From the NCBI GenBank assembly GCA_030737835.1, contig CM060853.1, forward strand, positions 10,970,034 through 11,034,033: 64,000 bases of DNA, read 5' to 3'. The notes below the pieces were generated by a model. It saw only the letters and a program-made list of their open reading frames with translations. It made no database searches and had not been told where the DNA came from. This document shows, one piece after another, positions 60,786-64,000 of the stretch. The DNA comes from Acorus gramineus. Lineage: Eukaryota > Streptophyta > Magnoliopsida > Acorales > Acoraceae. The position numbers and the translations under genes are program-made. Position 1 is the stretch's first letter. Every line of letters starts with the position of its first letter.

Positions 60786-62139
60786 AGTTTTTGTTTGCTT
60801 GTATTTTTTTTTAATGTTTATTGATCATTATTTTTTATTTTTAGTGTTTTTGGGTTATATAAGACAGACAGGTTATTCAAGTCTCATCTTAAATTTATAA
60901 TTAGAATTTATACTAATTTATCTAAATATAGCTATCAGGATTTTTTAAATAGATTTTTACGTTATTTTCTACCGTATCCGACCTTTATTCCTCCATTCAA
61001 AATGGGGTCTAGAGAATTGGATTTTCTTATATACCATGATTCATCATTTAACTTTTTTTTTTTAGACAAAAAACCTAATATTGATAAAGAAAAACCCTAG
61101 ATGCATGCAATCATCACCTTTTTTTTTAAGAATTATGAAAATCTGTGTCATCTATGTGGCACACCAGACTCACACGAAATTCTTCCGATATTCAACATAG
61201 AAGATCTTGTTTCCAAACATTGAGAAACTTAAAATTAATTCAAGCTATTTATTAAAAAAGTGAATAGTGTCAATTGTTTCTCACTCCTGAAATCATACAC
61301 TCAACCCCATATCCCCTGTGGAAGTGGGTCAGGGGGTGATGCTGAGTATAAATGGTTTGGCATATTAGATGAATCACTTTTTAGAAAAAAGTGACATGTG
61401 AACCACCTTGTCTCCTCCCCTTGTGGTGCTCCTTGAAACCCCCCAACCTTTTGCTGTGATGATCTTGCTAACCACCTAACTATTTTTTTTAAAATTCTTT
61501 ATATCCGTATCAACAGGTTTCATTATAAGGATTGATTTATTATTATTTTTTGTTTTATTGTCCATTAAAAATGTGTGGACCTTTTTTTTAAAATATTTTT
61601 GGTGTAAAAAATGTGTGGACTTATATGTATGAACGTGTCTTCTTTCCCTCCACCAATGTTTTCTCTTTAGGGCACAGACAATCCACTAATCGTTTGCAGT
61701 GCTTAAAATATCGATACATCGATCTTGATCTTTCTTTGTTAAGATTAAAAAAAATGTCAGAGAAACAAAAAAAAGAGAAAAATAATATATATATTTATTG
61801 ATGAGTAATTTTTATTGAGTTATTGAGATTGAAATGAAAAAGATTCAAATTTCAACACATGAGAAATATAATTCCAATAGTGCAACCCTTTCAAATTTAG
61901 TTTAAATATTTTGAAAATATTCGAAAAACCCATATACTTTTATGATACTTCAAAATAGGTTTTTCCTGTATTATTATATATTTATATGTCATATATGGAA
62001 TTTCATTATGTCTACAAAGTATTAGAAACCTCTTCTTTTAATAAGCTTGTTTAAAATTTCATTATCATTGCTTTGTGAATGTGATTTATTTATTAAAACA
62101 CTGACATGAAAGTGTATGTTTCTGTTAAAAAAAAAAAAA
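60786..62139. other. AT-rich intergenic sequence
   Basis: No gene or structured repeat was recognised. Confidence 0.35.
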
Positions 62140-62290
62140 AAAAATTTCTCGTAAGAAACCAACGAGAAATTAAATTTCTCGCGAGAAATTGACAAGAAAT
62201 TTAATTTCTCACAAAAAATTCAATAAATGGTCGATATTTCTCGTTTTGCTGGGGAAAATTGATATATCAATCCATATATTGATATATCGA
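62140..62290. repeat. Cluster of short inverted AATTTCTCG/CGAGAAATT words
   Basis: 'aatttctcg', 'cgagaaatt', 'tttctcgcgagaaa', 'caagaaattt' and 'aatttctca' follow each other in about 60 bp, then 'tttctcg' once more. They are followed by 'tgatatatcaatccatatattgatatatcgatcgatat', another self-complementary stretch. Likely a decayed hairpin end of a transposon. Confidence 0.6.
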
Positions 62291-62954
62291 TCGATATTTA
62301 AAACAATAATTAGTTTGTAGTTTCCATGTCATTAATGTCATATATAAAATCGTTTAACATAATATAAATATATACATAAATTTATATGAACATGTATTTT
62401 AATTTATTATCACAAAAGAATGAACATCATTAGTTAAGTATATATTTCAAAAACAAATCAAATTTTATTTTTTTTGTTTTTCTTCTTATGTTTTTTTTAA
62501 AAAATTCAGCACTGATGGATGATTGTGATGATATTTACATAAAAGTATATACCTCACTACATGTATTTATTATTTAAAAAAAAAAAAAAAATATACGCAA
62601 GACCATTCCGTGGAACAATCTTTTGTAGAAGTAATTTTTTCTTGCAAAGAACTCATTTTTGTACTAAACCCCGGAAACCATCCACCCTAATAAGGTAGAT
62701 ACTTATGATCCAGCTGCTTGTACGAATCAAAAGATATTGTTGATAAATGGAAATACATCTTGTTCATTAACATCTCAAAAATATTATGTGATGGTTAACG
62801 CAATCAAACCAACTCTCATTCGCGCGAGCACCCGACGGTTCATTCAGCTGACAAGACACTAGAGCCACATTCTTCAATCTTTTTCTTCATTAATTAATTA
62901 TCCCAGATTCTTTCATTTCCTTGTAAAGATCATTTTTTTCACAAGTACGCTCTT

Positions 62955-63085
62955 GCATTATTCTTTTTCTTTTGTTAGGTAAGTTGCGGACTTTTAACCC
63001 ATTTTGTTGTCAACCCTCGCATTATTCGTTTTCTTTTGTTAGATAACTTGCACACTTTTAACCCACTATGTTATCAACCATTGAA
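62955..63085. repeat. Two-copy tandem repeat, 64-bp unit
   Basis: 'gcattattctttttcttttg' ... 'cttttaacccattttgttgt' at 62955 is followed by a diverged copy from 63019. Both end in 'tcaacc'. Non-coding. Confidence 0.85.
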
Positions 63086-64000
63086 TCATGGGCATTGATC
63101 CACTAAAGCCTGTTTTACCGTCTTCGCATCATTAACGCAATGTACAAAATTAACTAACACAGTATTTACTCTACTATCTCAATATATATTATATTAGGAA
63201 ATGCAATTTTTTTTTTTCATACATCAATTATTTATATAAAAAATATTAGTCAGGTATATATTAAAATGGGGCTACAAATGTATCATTTCATATAATTGTA
63301 GGTTTAAACCAATGATAATATAGATCCAAACCAATGATAGAAAAATATTGACAAATCCCTCACCTGCACCACCCATGTTTTGATTTTTTTTAAAATAATA
63401 TACAAAAGATGTTAAGTATATGCTTCGAAAAATTGTAAGAATCAATTTTTAAAAAATATGAAAAAATTTCAACAAGATAATACAGGATTGAATATGTGAA
63501 AACCCATGCTACAAAATAATTTGCTTATTTCTATTCACACAGTATTTTTGCACTTGCACATACCATCCGCGTCCTATATATTATTTGATATCTTTTGGGG
63601 GATTTATCTGTAATTAAAATATTTAATTTTTATAGGTTAACTTACATGCATTATTATTACTAGATTTTATCAAAAAACTATGTCTCAAAATCTGTGTTTC
63701 ATAATCCAGCAATTATGATTATATCCTTAAAAACCTGTGTATAAAACATTTAAAAACAAAAAACTATTTTTCAAACTATGTTTTCAAACGCACTCTAAGT
63801 TACAAGTCCCTATAGTATCACATGAGAGATTGAGCAAATCCCATATGGATCCCACTAAAGGGGCCTATGATTTAAAAGCCCCCAGTGACTCTGGAATAGG
63901 AAAATGATACGTTCAGCACCATTATAGCCCCAATTACAGTTCACATCATTATTTTTTTATATGAAATGAAGTGTATATACAAAAACATTAGTGTATTTTT
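63086..64000. other. AT-rich intergenic sequence at the right edge
   Basis: No gene was recognised. 'ttcaaacgcactctaag' near 63784 resembles a transposon end of the 'gcgtttga' type. Confidence 0.35.

Overview
This is plant nuclear DNA. Three host genes with spliced, canonical introns (an RGG-box mRNA-binding protein, a mitochondrial LpxA-type acyltransferase and a SHAQKYF-class MYB factor) sit in AT-rich intergenic DNA packed with plant-type transposons: Ty1/copia, Ty3/gypsy chromovirus, L1-type LINE, hAT and MITE-like foldbacks. The protein families fit a flowering plant. The species cannot be told from the sequence.

Layout. (1) 1-3.5 kb: 5' part of an RGGA-like gene on the minus strand, running off the left edge. 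(2) 3.7-15.5 kb: an AT-rich MITE-like repeat split by a degenerate copia element (3747-14896, TSD GATTA). The gag of that element is split by a solo LTR of a chromovirus (TSD CCACG), and the gag/LTR boundary was later duplicated in tandem (unit about 1330 bp). (3) 15.5-19.2 kb: a diverged tandem repeat, an orphan copia LTR with its primer-binding site, and an old, diverged chromovirus-type LTR. (4) 19183-30055: a complete, young Tekay-like chromovirus on the minus strand with about 2.95-kb LTRs that are nearly identical, but with two reading-frame breaks in gag-pol. (5) 30685-35211: a non-autonomous hAT element (8-bp TSD CTTATAAT) carrying another solo chromovirus LTR (TSD GGTTT). (6) 35.2-37.4 kb: intergenic, with a GA microsatellite and a long foldback. 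(7) 37417-49436: LPXA, ten exons and 341 residues. Its second intron is about 9 kb because a LINE (39104-45377, TSD of 14-16 bp) and a MITE-like repeat lie inside it. (8) 49.4-55 kb: intergenic, with a foldback, a short coding remnant and a striking array of four near-identical palindromes. (9) 55010-56417: a three-exon MYB-related gene with a zinc knuckle, an LFGV motif and an EAR-like tail. (10) 56.4-64 kb: AT-rich intergenic DNA with a near-perfect 63-bp inverted repeat at 60.6 kb.

The host genes show no functional link to one another. The main content is a layered record of insertions whose order can be read from target-site duplications. I found no clearly new protein system. The features least explained by known families are the palindrome array at 52.5 kb, the 63-bp inverted repeat at 60.6 kb, and the GC-rich, G-quadruplex-prone interiors of the chromovirus LTRs.
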